Shown: positions 10,972-22,606 of the stretch, piece by piece | How the letters are laid out: the number at the start of each line of letters is the position of its first letter | Numbering within the stretch: position 1 is the stretch's first letter | NCBI GenBank assembly: GCA_003640385.1 | Contig: RCAB01000728.1 | Location: 1 to 23,820, forward strand | Reading direction: 5' to 3' | Source: Setaria digitata | Lineage: Eukaryota > Nematoda > Chromadorea > Rhabditida > Setariidae | DNA: 23,820 nucleotides | Position numbers and translations under genes: made by a program | The notes under the pieces: model-generated | Told to the model about the DNA's origin: nothing | Databases searched by the model: none | What the model saw: only the letters and a program-made list of their open reading frames with translations

Positions 10972-13900
10972 TCAGTTTTCTGATTCCACCAATTTAGAAG
11001 ACTGCTTTGGTTCATATCCGTATAAAAATGTCGAAAAAACGACAACCAATGCACCAACGACAAAAATCCTTCAAGAAGAACAATAGGATATAGTGTATTT
11101 AAGAAAAAAAAAAAGGTTGGAAAAAATTCATTTTTTCTTTTACTTTTTAATAAAAAGGATAAAGTTTTAGCTAAATCTAAATAAATGAAGAAAAGAGAAC
11201 TTAGAGATCATAAATTTTAATACTATCATCTAGAAAGGCAGATTCGTACTACACCAAGTGCACAATAGCAAAGCATATTTCATATGACACTTCATGATGG
11301 CAGCATTGAAATTTATGATTTAAAAAAAATTAAGAATTAAGAAAATCCCTTTTTCAAATCTCAAATTTAAAAAACTTACAATGACGGTTGAAAATCCCCC
11401 ATTAACCAGTACGACATAAAGCTAGATAGTATAATCGAAAGTGATACGGCAAAACCTTTCAATATATTATCAGCATATTTCACCACTAAAGCAATAACAA
11501 GTCCTCCATACGCCTAAAATTTTTTTTTTGTTGTAGTTTAAACAAAAAAGACTAGGTTATATTGAACGAGGAAGTTAACTGATGGTTTAGAAATTAAACA
11601 GAAACCAAGAAGTCAGGCTTTGGTTTAAAACTTGATCGATCAAAGTCCATTAAATCTAAGTAAAAAATCAGAAAATCAGATGACTACCGCGTTGACGATC
11701 ATCGCGATAACCACAACAGGTGTTTTGCTACTTTGTTTCTTTTGCTTTTTATTTTAGCAGCTTTCAGCAATTAAGAGCTAATAACACAGTTCCGCTAGTC
11801 ATATTTCAGTATTATATTCATTGCTTATCATGATAAGACTTAGTATCGCTACAGGCACAAGGAAATATTTTAATATTTCGAATGTTTATAGCCCAAATCC
11901 TTAATAGAAAACAAAACCAGCGGCAGTGAGAACAACATCCACTACTCATTCAACTGTTATTTATAGCTGGATTAGTTTAATATAGATGTAATGACATTTT
12001 TTACTAAGCATGTGAGTATTCATGCCCATTTATTAAGTATTCATACTCATTTATTACTTAATAGCGAAGAAAATTTTTCCCTATATTTTCAACAATATTA
12101 TAAATATTTCTAGGATTTTAGCAAAAGATGTCAAAAACCAGCATCTAAAGCTGAAGTGAAGTTCATATACTACAAACCTGAAGCAAAACAACGGTCCAAA
12201 TTAAGCTGTTATATCCTTGAAAAAAACCAAGCTCATTTACTTTTTCAAAATCATAAAACCAGACCATAAAAAATCCACCGAAAATACTGAAGAATGCTGC
12301 AAAGTCAAAAATAAAAAAAAAAGTTTATCCATGGTTTAAAAAAACTTACTTCAAAAATTTTTTCTTTAAAAATCCTACGACTATATTGCAATTGTGAGCA
12401 ATTTTTTGCAAAATATTCGTCAATAAAACTAGAAAATAAAAAATGTTTGCAAAACAATCAGATCTAAATTTTAATCTCGGACTTGAATTTAAAAAAAAAA
12501 AGTAGAAAGCATACCAAGTTGTAGATTCCTTATCCAAAGTGATAGAGAGGAAGTTTTTAATGCTTTCTCAAAATAAACTCCTGCAAAACCACTCAAAAAA
12601 CAAGCTACGATGACAGCAAGCAATCCAACCATTCTTTCCGAATTTGCTGGTAATGACAAATTTGGTTGTGATGCTACAGCTTTATCTAAACCCTTCGGCA
12701 GCTGAAAATAGTCACTTATTTTTAAAATTTCGGATAAATAAAAAAATAAAGTCAGATGGGAAAATGAGTTAAATAAAGTGGGAAAATGAAGAGTTCATTC
12801 TCTGAAAGTGTGATTCTTCACAATAAAGAAATACGAATTTAGTGTGCCATTTACCTTACTTTCAAAACAATTTTAATGCTTCACAAGAGGACCTTATAGA
12901 AAGACTAATTAGAAATGCTCTAAGTTCAAAAAAATCAGAAGTAATAACGGCCATTTACTATTTCAAATAATTACTTCTAAGAGTGGTCTTTCAAACGCAT
13001 TAAAATTTGTGATTTTCTCCAATCAAATTTGAACACACTTGAAAATGTCAAGTTGGATAAGGAAACATACTTGTACTAAAGCAACTCCACCTGTTAACAA
13101 AAGTAAGGATAACCATTTCTGGCCGTTCAATTTTTTTCTTAGCAATATTACGGAAAATAATGCTGTTGTGAGTATTTTCATTTGATACGTTACCTTAAAA
13201 TTAATCGGTAAGGAATCAAACAACAAAATATCGCAATATATTTTTTTAAAGCATCATGGAATATAATAAATAAATATACAAAGAAATGTATTTGTACTAC
13301 ATTACAGCTATTAAGCTGTGCCAACAGCGGTATTTAATTTATTATTTATTTCGGCAACATGTAATCTGACTGCTAATACAGTGTATGTGTGTAAGGAAAA
13401 TCAAGCTGTCTTTGTCGTAATCCAGTGTGGAGATATTAATGGCTTATGACCAAAACAGCTTAATATTCCTCAGAAAATTCACCAAGTTGCTTCAAACTTG
13501 ACCTAAACTCAGCTATATCAAATTATCGTTGCAGTACATAACCATCACTTTTCTGAATTGAGAAGAATGAGAAAATTAAAAGATGGCAAAAAACGAAAAA
13601 TGATGCTACACAGTCGACATAACGAAGAATTTCTTCATTCATTTCATTGGCTTACTAATTTAATTAGTATTTGGTACCTACCTGATAGGTAGCTGCATCA
13701 AGCTTCGACAAAGCCAAAAAAAGCAGATTATTTTGCACAACATATAAAGATGCCGGAATAGCCATTTTCAAAGCATCTCGCGATTTCATAAAGCACTCCG
13801 TGTAAATTTCATCAATGAATGCAACATAGTGCCATGCTATAAGTAAGTTTGATTGCAGCACTTTAAACTAGCGAATGAATTACACTGTATAAAACTGCTT

Positions 13901-14389
13901 GGTTTTTGCATATTGTCAGGATTTCGAAAAAAAAAAAATGCAAATTCCGAACTAACAGACTCTCAATATACCTCACTATACTCACATATGTCATTAAGAG
14001 AGAGAGAGAAAAAAAAAAAAAAAAAACATACAGCGTTGATGAGCAATAACGATAATACATGTACACAGTTTGATTACTTCAGCAGTGACTACAGCTGTCG
14101 ATGAAAGATATCTGAAACATATAATCACATGACCTTTCTACACTTCAGTACTATTTTCTCACCTAGTAAATTTCATATAAGTAGTTAAAATTATTTTTAA
14201 AAGAAAATCAAAAATTGTGAGGTTTCAGCAAATTAATTAAAATTCGAAGCTATTTCTTTCGAAATATTTTTCGCCAAACCTTGGTTCATCCACTTTTTGT
14301 ATGCGTGAATAACGTAAGATTAAGACAAGAAGTGTTGTTTGAAGGATTAATACAATCAACGAAATCCATTTCAAATTCCTCCTATCCAT
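10972..14389 (-). CDS. Nucleotide-sugar transporter, SLC35A family (UDP-GlcNAc/UDP-Gal type)
   Basis: Eight minus-strand exons give 334 aa: 14280-14389, 14032-14111, 13682-13836, 13071-13193, 12515-12701, 12178-12296, 11380-11513, 10972-11068; every junction is in phase. It should be a multi-span (about 10) Golgi or ER antiporter that imports UDP-sugars for glycosylation. Family signatures: RYSR (26-29), YLSSTAVV (38-45), [18 protein letters not shown] (98-115), [15 protein letters not shown] (116-130), [10 protein letters not shown] (193-202), GFFQGYN (242-248) and [11 protein letters not shown] (270-280). Length is close to human SLC35A3 (about 325). The start chosen, [11 protein letters not shown], sits where family members begin. 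The frame also opens 51 codons upstream to 14542 through a serine run, which I think is untranslated. Substrate (UDP-GlcNAc or UDP-Gal) cannot be settled from sequence. It converges with the kinase and diverges from the secreted-protein gene. Confidence 0.92.
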
Positions 14390-14426
14390 CAAATGAACCA
14401 ATTTACTAGTCAATGTTGAACCGTAT

Positions 14427-14457
14427 TGCGATGATGAAGAAGAAGAAGAAGAAGAAT
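14427..14457. repeat. GAT/GAA trinucleotide repeat upstream of the transporter start
   Basis: GATGATGAAGAAGAA-type run on the plus strand, 38 bases or more upstream of the preferred transporter start. On the minus strand, in frame with that start, it reads as nine serines. It is likely 5' UTR, and length-variable. Confidence 0.75.
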
Positions 14458-16143
14458 ACAGCAAAGCAGGCAAAAGCAACTGAACTTGACGCTCATCCAT
14501 GTGATGAACCATATTGGTTTGATCACAATAATGTACTACCAATGCAACACATGAGTCTTACTGTTTTTGTCCCGTTGAAAATCAACAACATATATCAGTC
14601 GTTTGTTGCAACTGCCATCTCTGTAGATAGCCAAATTCAATTGCTGAATTTTTTTCATAATTTTTGAGACTAGAATTTACAGTGAAATGAAATTTCCATC
14701 ACATAAGGAGCTCCTAGTTATGCCCAAACCAAATTAGGCTATACTGTATAGGACTAGTCACAAATGAGTAATAAGATTTATTCGATCACTTGGTTTGATC
14801 TGATTAGCATAGCTAGCAGTGATTCTTATTCCGATCATCAGATGTTATCCTCTTCATTTCAACAAATTACAAATCTTTCTAAAGGCTTTCTATTTGCACA
14901 TGAACAAAGAAGCAGGAATGAAGAGTAGAATTTGCCGCATTACAAGGAAAATTGTAATTATAAAACGATCCGTAATACAAAACTGTTGAAATGTCGAGAA
15001 TTATCCGGAATAATTGTGTGTACGATAGTATATACAGGAAAATATTTCCGAGAAAAAAAAAAAACCCCTAAAAATTTTATCTAATCGACTCTTTAGTTTT
15101 TTTTTTTTTTTTTTCAGGAAAGTCATTGTGCGTTTTTTTGAGAATTTAAAAAAAAAAAAAATTCCACAAGAATTATTGGGAAAAATATTTGCTCACAAAA
15201 GATACTTATAAATGAAATGATCCCAAAAAGCTAATATTTATGCAAGATTTAAATTTGCTTTTTATTTCATACAGATTTCTGTAATTTCCATGTATTTCTC
15301 GTGAAACTGAAATCAATTATTTCAGAATAAACAAAAAACTTGATTTCATTGTTTTTAGAAATTACAGTAATTTTCGCGTTGTTACGATTACAATTACTCT
15401 TCGGAAGTATGATATTGTTGAAGCAGGAAGCATAACAGTTGAACCTGTTTTTTTTTTTCTTTTTTTTAAAGTTTAAAAGAATAAGAAAAGCAATTCATAT
15501 TAATCGTTTGTACGAAAATGAAAAACGAGGAGAAAGGACATAGGGAAAAGTAAAGTGCTAAAAAAAAAAAAAAAAAAAAATGATGTAAAATTTTCCACAA
15601 TCTTTCTTTAATCCATTATTGAATTATTTTTTATTTCATTTTACATTTTCTTGGCTCCTAATAATATCGCAAATTAATAGAATCAAATCAGAAATGATTT
15701 AATTTAATTTGCTTGGTAAAATATAGAAATTTTTATCAGATATACCATGTGATATTAACAAATTTACAAGATTTTTTATGCGGGAAATTTTTTTTCAGAA
15801 AATTTTTTGATTTAAATATGAAATTAGCGATTACAATTTTGATAATGTATTAATAACTTATTTTTTTCTTTCTGAAATATTTTACAATAGAATTTTGTAC
15901 TAACTTAAAATTTTGTTCAATAAAATATTTTAGCAAATAGAATGATCATTATTCATTCCAACATTTCACTAAAATTGTTGCTATTTTTAAAAGCAAAAAA
16001 AAGCCAAAAAATAAAAAAATAAAATAAAGTAAAAAAAGTAAAAATAAAAAATTGATTGCAGAAAAAAGCCAAAAAAAAACCTATGACTGAACTAAATTTT
16101 GCTAAATGATATTTTAATAGTTCCGCAATTCATACACCTAACC

Positions 16144-16388
16144 ATTAAACAAATATAGCAATTGGAGGAAGTATTTAGAAAGCTCATCAGAACTTTTCCT
16201 TCTCTCAAGAACGTGTTTGTGAAATAGGTAGCAAGCATTTTTTTTTTTTTTTTTTAAATTTCGACTTTTTTTTTCCTCTAATTTTTCTCGTCTTTTCATT
16301 TCTAAACTCAAGTTCAAATATGTATATAATATATATTAAACAAATATAGTAATTGGAGGAAGTATTCAGAAAGCTCATCAGAACTTTT
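16144..16388. repeat. 54-bp direct repeat pair
   Basis: Units at 16144-16197 and 16335-16388 begin ATTAAACAAATATAG and end GCTCATCAGAACTTTT. They differ at two positions by my reading (a C/T and a T/C change). The 137 bases between them are AT-rich and unrelated. They lie about 600-850 bases upstream of the secreted-protein gene. Confidence 0.85.
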
Positions 16389-16952
16389 TTGAATTAAATT
16401 TTGCTAATTACATATATATATATATATATATAATGTGCTGCAATAGAGCTGTACAATTATTATGAGTGAAAAGTTTGTTACTTTTTTTTAAAAAAAATTT
16501 TTTACATTCACTTTGAAAGTTGAAGTTTTTGGTACAAATTTTACATTTTCAACAAAAAAGGAAGAAAAAAAAAAAAAGTTGAATAAAATGCCATAAGAAT
16601 GCTTCATTTTACACTAACTGAAAAATTTGTTATAACGAATTACTTTTAAATTTTTTCCACTATCCACCATTAATAAATTTCACGTACACTAATTTCGAGC
16701 ATATATTTTCAAAACTTTAACGAAAATTACCGTATTACACTAACCAAATCACATATTGGTTGGCATTCAATTAATTAATTAAGCCAATATTTTTCTTCGC
16801 ATATAAGTGAGTTAAAATACAGGCGGAAAAGTAAAGATGGAAAAGTGAGAAATCAAGTGAGACTGCTATCTTTCCTACGAAATACAATAATTTATTTAAG
16901 CTAATTTTCCCTTTCTTGTTAATTTTTCTTTGAATTAAATTTTGCTAATTAC
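16388..16952. repeat. 24-bp exact direct repeat
   Basis: The element starting TTTGAATTAAATTTTGC occurs at 16388-16411, abutting the second 54-bp repeat, and again at 16929-16952, 43 bases upstream of the secreted-protein start. A weaker relative, GAACTAAATTTTGCTAAAT, lies near 16089-16107. Confidence 0.8.
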
Positions 16953-16987
16953 TTCCTTCTCATTTCTCTTTTTCATTTTTCGTTTAA

Positions 16988-16995
16988 ATTTCAGC
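16988..16995 (+). promoter_or_regulatory. Possible trans-splice acceptor
   Basis: AATTTCAG ends at 16994, one base before the ATG at 16996, and no upstream coding exon is visible. This is the usual position for nematode spliced-leader addition. Confidence 0.45.
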
Positions 16996-18730
16996 ATGTT
17001 ACGTATTTATTTATTTACAACAATACTAATTACGGTGGAATGTGCTAATTCGACGAAAGTCTTAGCTAATGTAACTGCCTGGCTAACTTTCCCGTCCAAT
17101 CGTACACCAATGATCATTCTTCAAAGCGGTCAAACAATTCCATCAGCTGTTGAATGTAATATGAATGGGAAAAAATACAAAGAGGTAGGGAAGATTATTT
17201 CAAAAACAGACAAGAGAAAAAAGGAACAAATAAATTTTTTTTCGCTTCTTTGTAAATTTAAATGGCATTAATACAAATTTTCACTAGCTACTAAAATTAT
17301 AATTTCAGGATCAAAAATGGTTTATAGGACATCTTCAATATAAATGTCTAAAATTTGGAGCTTATACCATAATTGGTAAATATTTTTCTAATTTCCAAGT
17401 GTTATAATATAACCTAATTGGCAATTCTCAATAATATTTTCACGAATAATTTTAGAAAAATTTACTAAAACTTGTAAAATTAGCTTGTGAAAAATGCATC
17501 TGGAAAATGTCAGTTCTTTGACATCTTTCATCATAGTCTGTGGAGATAATTTTAATCAACCAATTTTTTTTCAACAGGTATGAAAAAAAAAAAAAAAAAA
17601 AGGTAAATAAAAAATTGATGAATTAAAATTTGATGAGAAAATAAAAAATAAAAATTGCAAAACATTTTAGGTTGTCGTACGAGAAAAGGTCGATCGATGA
17701 ATATCGGTGAGACGTACATTGATGATTTTGTAGCTCATCAGTGCTTTCAGGATGGTTCCAAGGTATACTATCGTGAATCTCCCTGTGACCTGGATGGAGA
17801 ACCATCATGCAGTTCATTTTTGCGGGTACTGTCTGATGATCTTACAGTTGTAATAAAAACTTGAAAAAAAAAAAAAAAACCAATAAGTTTTTTTTTTTTT
17901 TTTCCTTTTAAATTTTACCATTTTAAAGATTAGAAAATCAGAGAATAGAAATGGAATGAAATTAATCTTTTCGTTTTTGTCATAAACAAAAAGTTTGCAG
18001 TTGTTTGTGTAAATTTCAAATATGCAATTATATTAAGTTTTCAGAATTCATCAGCAATATCGATTACTTTAATTGATCAAACAAATGGCTATCCCGCGGT
18101 AACCAATTCAAAAATTCCTATGATAGCTGAGAAGAATTTTCCCTCGCAAAAGTTTCAGAAACTTAAGTTTTTCTAAAAAAGAAAATGACAATTTAATTTC
18201 TAAATGATCAAGCATGAAACTGTAGGAAGCAATAGGTTATGTTATGGAAATTTTACAGGTAGCTGGTTTACCACGTGGCTGGAAGATTGTAAATTCACGT
18301 GGAGAAACGATACCGTTAAACCGAGTTCAGGTTATTTCCACCCAACCGGTACGGTAACATTTTTATTTTAGATGAACTACGGTAACTGTTGCAGTAAGTA
18401 AATACACTAGTGCCATTCATATTCCAGGCGATATTTCCTGGTAAAAGAAAAATCCACCAATAGTTTTATTCCGAGTAATAAATGAGAAGAAGAGATAGGA
18501 AAACCGTACCTATGGTACTTTCCCATCCGTACAATTCTAAACATCCATCATTTTTGGATTAAATTCTGCTCACTAACTCATACTTCATTTTAGTATTTCA
18601 GGCTCAGAAGAAAACAAAACGACAAACGGGGAACAGGATTCCAATAACGAAAATTCGTCCCGATAGCAATATCAAGAGAAAAAGAAGCATGGTACCTGGC
18701 ACTGGCACCAGTTCAGAAATCTTAAATTAA
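16996..18730 (+). CDS. Secreted Cys-rich protein, MIG-18/fibronectin-I-like
   Basis: Six exons give 227 aa: 16996-17184, 17309-17375, 17671-17825, 18045-18098, 18259-18348, 18602-18730. Residues 1-19 look like a signal peptide (hydrophobic LFTTILITV core). Six cysteines (53, 76, 87, 110, 124, 132) follow, in a pattern like the fibronectin-type-I-like domain of nematode MIG-18 proteins: C-NMNGKKYKE, then DQKWFIGHLQYKC, GCRTRKGR, IGETY, HQCFQDG and YRESPC. That family assignment is from memory and moderate. Possible N-glycosylation sites: NST, NVT, NRT, NSS. The last exon is strongly basic, with KKTKR and KRKR (196-218 region) that could be proprotein-convertase sites. The exact donor of exon 5 (18348 or 18330) is uncertain; both keep frame. 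Exon 3 could also read through to a stop at 17864. Likely an extracellular matrix role (inference). Confidence 0.78.
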
Positions 18731-18782
18731 AGAAAACTTTGAACGTGCAAGTAGTAAAGGTAAAGGTGTTCAATCGGAAATG

Positions 18783-18788
18783 AATAAA
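18783..18788 (+). terminator. Poly(A) signal of the secreted-protein gene
   Basis: AATAAA 53 bases after the stop codon. Confidence 0.55.
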
Positions 18789-20532
18789 TCACTAGTGCAA
18801 GTTACGCTTTCAAATCTTGAGAAAATTTTTGCTCTGAAAATTTATAAAATCTATTTAATATCTACTTTTAAGTTTTGACAAATACGAATAATTTGAAGTG
18901 TTACAAACACAAAAAAAATAAAATTAATAGACAAATATAATATAGCAGCACCAAACAGAATACTATTCATATGAGAGTTAATAATATAGGGAATTGAAGC
19001 ATCAAAGAAATAATGCAATTCGCAATTAAACTGGAATCAAAACTTTTGAATATTAATGAAATTTTCTTTTTGCAATAAATTAATATGATATTTTTATTCC
19101 CACTTATTTTAGCATAAATTTGGAGTGCCGAAAAAGTTAGCTTAGCCAAAAATTTTATTTGATAAAAATAATCATGTTGATATATAATTGATAAAGTCAC
19201 AATTCACTACTATCATAATTGTCAAATGAATGATAGTGTGATATGAGATAACTTCATAGATAATGAATAAATCCAGAAGTGATAAGTGTTATTTCATTGC
19301 TGCATGTTCTTATAATTGTAATTGTATTACAGATTCTATTTACTGTAGCAATAAAATGATTAAATTTGTAGATAACAGGCGATAAGGATAATGATAATAA
19401 TGACATTAACAATGATAGTACATCGAATCTGAACAATCTTAATACGGGAACGTTCTTGATTTTCAGATAAGAGGATGTAATATATTGTGATATTGTCAAT
19501 GATAGCAATAGCGATGATTAACAAATAATTGACAGTAACAGCAATGATAAATGATAATGATGATATATGATATATTATTATACTTGTAGCACTGAAAGTT
19601 GCCACTACAAAAAAGAAATGGACTTTTTTGAAAGTACATTTATGACTTAAAATTTTCAAAATTAAATACTTTGATTGAAAGAATTATATATATATTTTTT
19701 TGGACAGAAAAAAAAAAAAAAAACCTCACGAAGAAATAGACCTCTTTCATAATGACTGTAAGACGAATGTTTTCATTCTGATGCACCACTCGTGGCCCGT
19801 TAAATTGGAAATCTTCTAAGAATCGCTGTCCAGATAAGAGAACAATTAGTCTGTTTTAACTCTTATTAGCTTAATTCCCATCTTTCATCTCTTCACCATC
19901 TGCTCTTTCTCATCTTTTGCTATCATTTCCACGATGCTTCCTAATCTACCATTATTTTCTGTTAATAGCATTAATCACTGGTGATAACAAATGCGCTGAT
20001 ATTGCTCACTTTTGGCATTCTCTGTTACTTTTGCAAATTTTATGGTGTTTTCATGTATTTTTTAGTAGTTTTTACACTTTTTATTATCTTTTCTGATGAT
20101 TTTCAAATGTAACATTATCTAATGCTTTGGTTTTATGTGGTATGAACAACTTCGATTGATGATTGCCATATTTTCGTCAGTATTTCTGGTTATCGTTTGA
20201 TCGATTAGATAAAATATGAAACTGATCACATCAAATTTTTCGGGCACTTCGGAAACTTTGGTTATTGTAAATGAAACATTCTAGAATGACCGCAAAGAGA
20301 TGACAGCTAGGAGGAATAGAAAAAATGGAAATAGAAAAAAAAAAGCCTGGGGGAAAGGATGAGAGTTGCTTGCAAAATCAAAGATGTCATTTGTTGTTTG
20401 TTTTTACTTTCACTCTGCAGGTATAGACTATCAGTAATTTTTAAATGTCGGTTTATTTAAAACGGAAGTGGTATTGATTGTTCGATAGTGTTAGTGAATT
20501 AATTTCTGGTCTCATTTGAAATGAAAAAAAAA
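18789..20532. other. Intergenic spacer with degenerate AATGAT repeats
   Basis: About 1.7 kb. From about 19375 to 19570 it holds a decayed repeat of GATAAT/AATGAT-like words, which gives Asn/Asp-rich reading on plus and the Leu/Ile/Ser-rich open frames of 84 and 99 codons on minus. I take these as repeat artefacts. Elsewhere I see A/T runs and no exon. Confidence 0.5.
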
Positions 20533-20581
20533 AATCATCTTTCAAGACTCATTTTTTTGAAATGAGTCTTGAAAGATGATT
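20533..20581. repeat. Perfect 22-bp inverted repeat (hairpin)
   Basis: Left arm 20533-20554 (starts AATCATCTTTC), loop TTTTG at 20555-20559, right arm 20560-20581 (ends GAAAGATGATT). All 22 positions pair. It ends about 95 bases upstream of the NDUFA5 start. Confidence 0.9.
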
Positions 20582-20660
20582 GTCTAGAAGTATTATTTCC
20601 TGTGTGATGTAATCTTGAAATTGCTTTTTCCCCCTCCAAATTCAGCCTATTTTCTTAGTG

Positions 20661-20668
20661 TATTTCAG
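20661..20668 (+). promoter_or_regulatory. Possible trans-splice acceptor of NDUFA5
   Basis: TATTTCAG ends 7 bases before the ATG at 20676. With no upstream coding exon, it fits spliced-leader addition; a non-coding first exon is the alternative. Confidence 0.45.
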
Positions 20669-20675
20669 GTTACAA

Positions 20676-22085
20676 ATGGTTACCGGTCCATACTGTTTGC
20701 AGCCTATCTTGCGAACACGCATTTTCCAATGTGCAGTGCGGACAATGTATGATAATCCTTATATAAAACTTTTTAAACCTAAAAAGCCTCCTTCGCCAAC
20801 TTTCCATAAACAAGTATGTTTTGGGGCAGATTAATTAGAAAAGTAACATTAATTCTCCTATCAGTTTTTAAAATTCATTTCAAAAGTGCTTTCTGTTCAT
20901 TTCTAAACTATTTCGATTGGTAATAATAGAATTTCTTAATCGGAAATAGAAATATCGTTAAACATTGCTAGCACGAATTGCAGGCAACTGAGTTAAAAGA
21001 GATCCCATTATTGTAAATTCTCTTTATTCATTGAGATTACAATTTTCTGAATTACGAATTTATGAAGAATTTCGGACTTAAACATGGAGGAATACAATTA
21101 GTGTGGGGATAGTTTGCCCATCGAATAGATCTATCACATTTTTATATGGGAAGTGTGATATAAATATTATTGAACGCAAGTATTGTAAGAGATGTTACGT
21201 AATCTCTCGTTTATTTAGGCACCATATATCAAGCTTGTTTGTTTGTATTATTTTATTCATGGATTTACAATCCTGAAAATGTTTTATTTTTTCTGTGTGT
21301 AATTCCCTTTTTTTATTTTGTTTTCAAATGACTTTCTTTTTTTGCTCCGTCCTCTTATTTTTGTTTTTTCAGACAACCGGATTAACTGGCTTATTTGTTG
21401 ACGAAAACGCTCATCAAAATTTATTGAAAGAGTATGGACGGTTAATGAAAGTTCTAGAACAGATACCATCGCATTCATCATATCGAAAGTACACCGAACA
21501 GCTTGTGAAAAAGAGAGTAGCATTAGTGAAAGAGGTTAATTTTAAATTGTTCAAATGATTCCAGTTGTGGTAATGAGCGGAAGAATATTTAGTAATAGTC
21601 CTAGTTTTATATTGAGTAGATTTATTTCAGGAACCGGATATACAGAAGTTGGAAGAAAAAATTGGTATGGGACAAATTGAAGAAGTTATCCAACAGGTAT
21701 TTTTTTATGTATATTTTTATTTAAGAAATAGAAGTGAACATGAAGTGAGTATTTTTGATTCGAAATTGACTTCTTCGTTAGCGCTTACATAAAAATACTG
21801 AAAATTCTTTTTTGTCTCCCTTTTCAATATTTAAGTTTCAATGAATAAAGGAATACTATTTGACTGAATAATTGAAACTGCATTACGCGTAAGTGTATTA
21901 AAGATTGAATTTAGGGCAAATTTCGAATTTCTCATTGACTTGATCCATTCTATATGAAGCGAATAATTAATTATTTATAGGCGAAGTACGAAATATTAGC
22001 AGCAAAGGAAATTTTGAAAAGTCAAGCCTGGGAACCGCTGATAGAGAAGGCTCCCGAAGGTCAATGGAATTGGCCCATTGTATAA
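20676..22085 (+). CDS. NDUFA5: NADH dehydrogenase (complex I) subunit NDUFA5/B13
   Basis: Four exons give 156 aa: 20676-20813, 21373-21534, 21631-21696, 21981-22085, all joined at phase 0. NDUFA5 is an accessory subunit of mitochondrial complex I on its matrix arm. Family matches: TTGLTGLFV (47-55), IPSHSSYRKYTEQ (77-89), EPDIQKLEEKIGMGQIEEVI (101-120), and a C-terminus with AWEPLIEKAP and QWNWPIV. The 46 residues of exon 1 are extra compared with the mammalian protein, which starts just before TTGL. They are rich in R, with no acid before D26, and fit a cleavable mitochondrial presequence (inference). A later Met at residue 24 is an alternative start. Introns are 559, 96 and 284 bp. LSM1 follows on the same strand. 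Confidence 0.94.
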
Positions 22086-22166
22086 TCTGCAAAATTAGTG
22101 CGATCTTAACGATGTGATCCTTCATTTGAAATTATTAATTGAAATAGGAATTTTGTAAATTATGTA

Positions 22167-22172
22167 AATAAA
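22167..22172 (+). terminator. Poly(A) signal of NDUFA5
   Basis: AATAAA 82 bases after the NDUFA5 stop, in GTAAATAAAACATT. Confidence 0.65.
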
Positions 22173-22587
22173 ACATTATTCCTGTTTGCAAGTGTGTTAC
22201 CTTCTAAAGCAATAGTCCCAGAAATCTTAGAATATCTTACATTGACGAATTGGGTATCGGTTCTCTTCCATCCATATCTTTTACGTTGAGTGATTTATAT
22301 TCGTATTTTCATTTCCATATTTTATCATTCCTGCGTCCCAGCTTATTTTTCCTCCTTTGTTTCCGAATTTTGATTAGTGAAATTGCAGTGGAATTTCAAT
22401 TTGAAAGCATTTTATGACCTAAGATGACCCTTTAAGTGTTTAATTGCTACTCTAAAACTGTTTTAGCTTTTCCAGTTAGATTATTTTGCTTCAATTAAAT
22501 TACCCACTTCACTTTTTTTTTGTGCTATAATCCAGCTATAGGGATATGTCAAGAATCTTTGTATGGTACTTTTCCGTTTTGGGATTA
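22173..22587. other. NDUFA5-LSM1 intercistronic spacer
   Basis: About 0.4 kb without a supported coding exon. It has T-rich stretches but no recognisable promoter motif. The open frame upstream of the LSM1 ATG (22520-22606) crosses the likely splice acceptor and lacks LSM1 similarity. Confidence 0.5.
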
Positions 22588-22594
22588 TTTTCAG
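22588..22594 (+). promoter_or_regulatory. Possible trans-splice acceptor of LSM1
   Basis: ATTTTCAG ends at 22594, 12 bases before the ATG at 22607. It is the expected position for spliced-leader addition. Confidence 0.45.
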
Positions 22595-22606
22595 AAAATT
22601 TCTTCC

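Larger units (their letters stand above)
14543..16995. other. AT-rich divergent spacer
   Basis: About 2.4 kb between the divergent transporter and secreted-protein genes, so it should hold both promoters. I see no TATA box or factor site I can defend. It contains A/T runs, an adenine-rich stretch (15990-16080) with AAAAGCCAAAA repeats, an (AT)n microsatellite at about 16412-16432 and the direct repeats listed separately. The less AT-skewed part, about 14700-14960, showed no coding exon. Confidence 0.5.

Noticed and set aside
13853..14104. Plus-strand ORFs across the transporter's exons 2 and 3
   Set aside because: They are antisense shadows of transporter exons and intron poly(A/T).
14413..14667. 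84-codon plus-strand ORF with a lysine run
   Set aside because: The lysines come from the GAA microsatellite; no domain, and it is antisense to the transporter 5' end.
19254..19659. Minus-strand ORFs of 84 and 99 codons rich in I/L/S/T
   Set aside because: They track the degenerate AATGAT repeat, which lacks stops in those frames; no exon signals.
21284..21523. 79-codon minus-strand ORF
   Set aside because: Antisense shadow of NDUFA5 exon 2.
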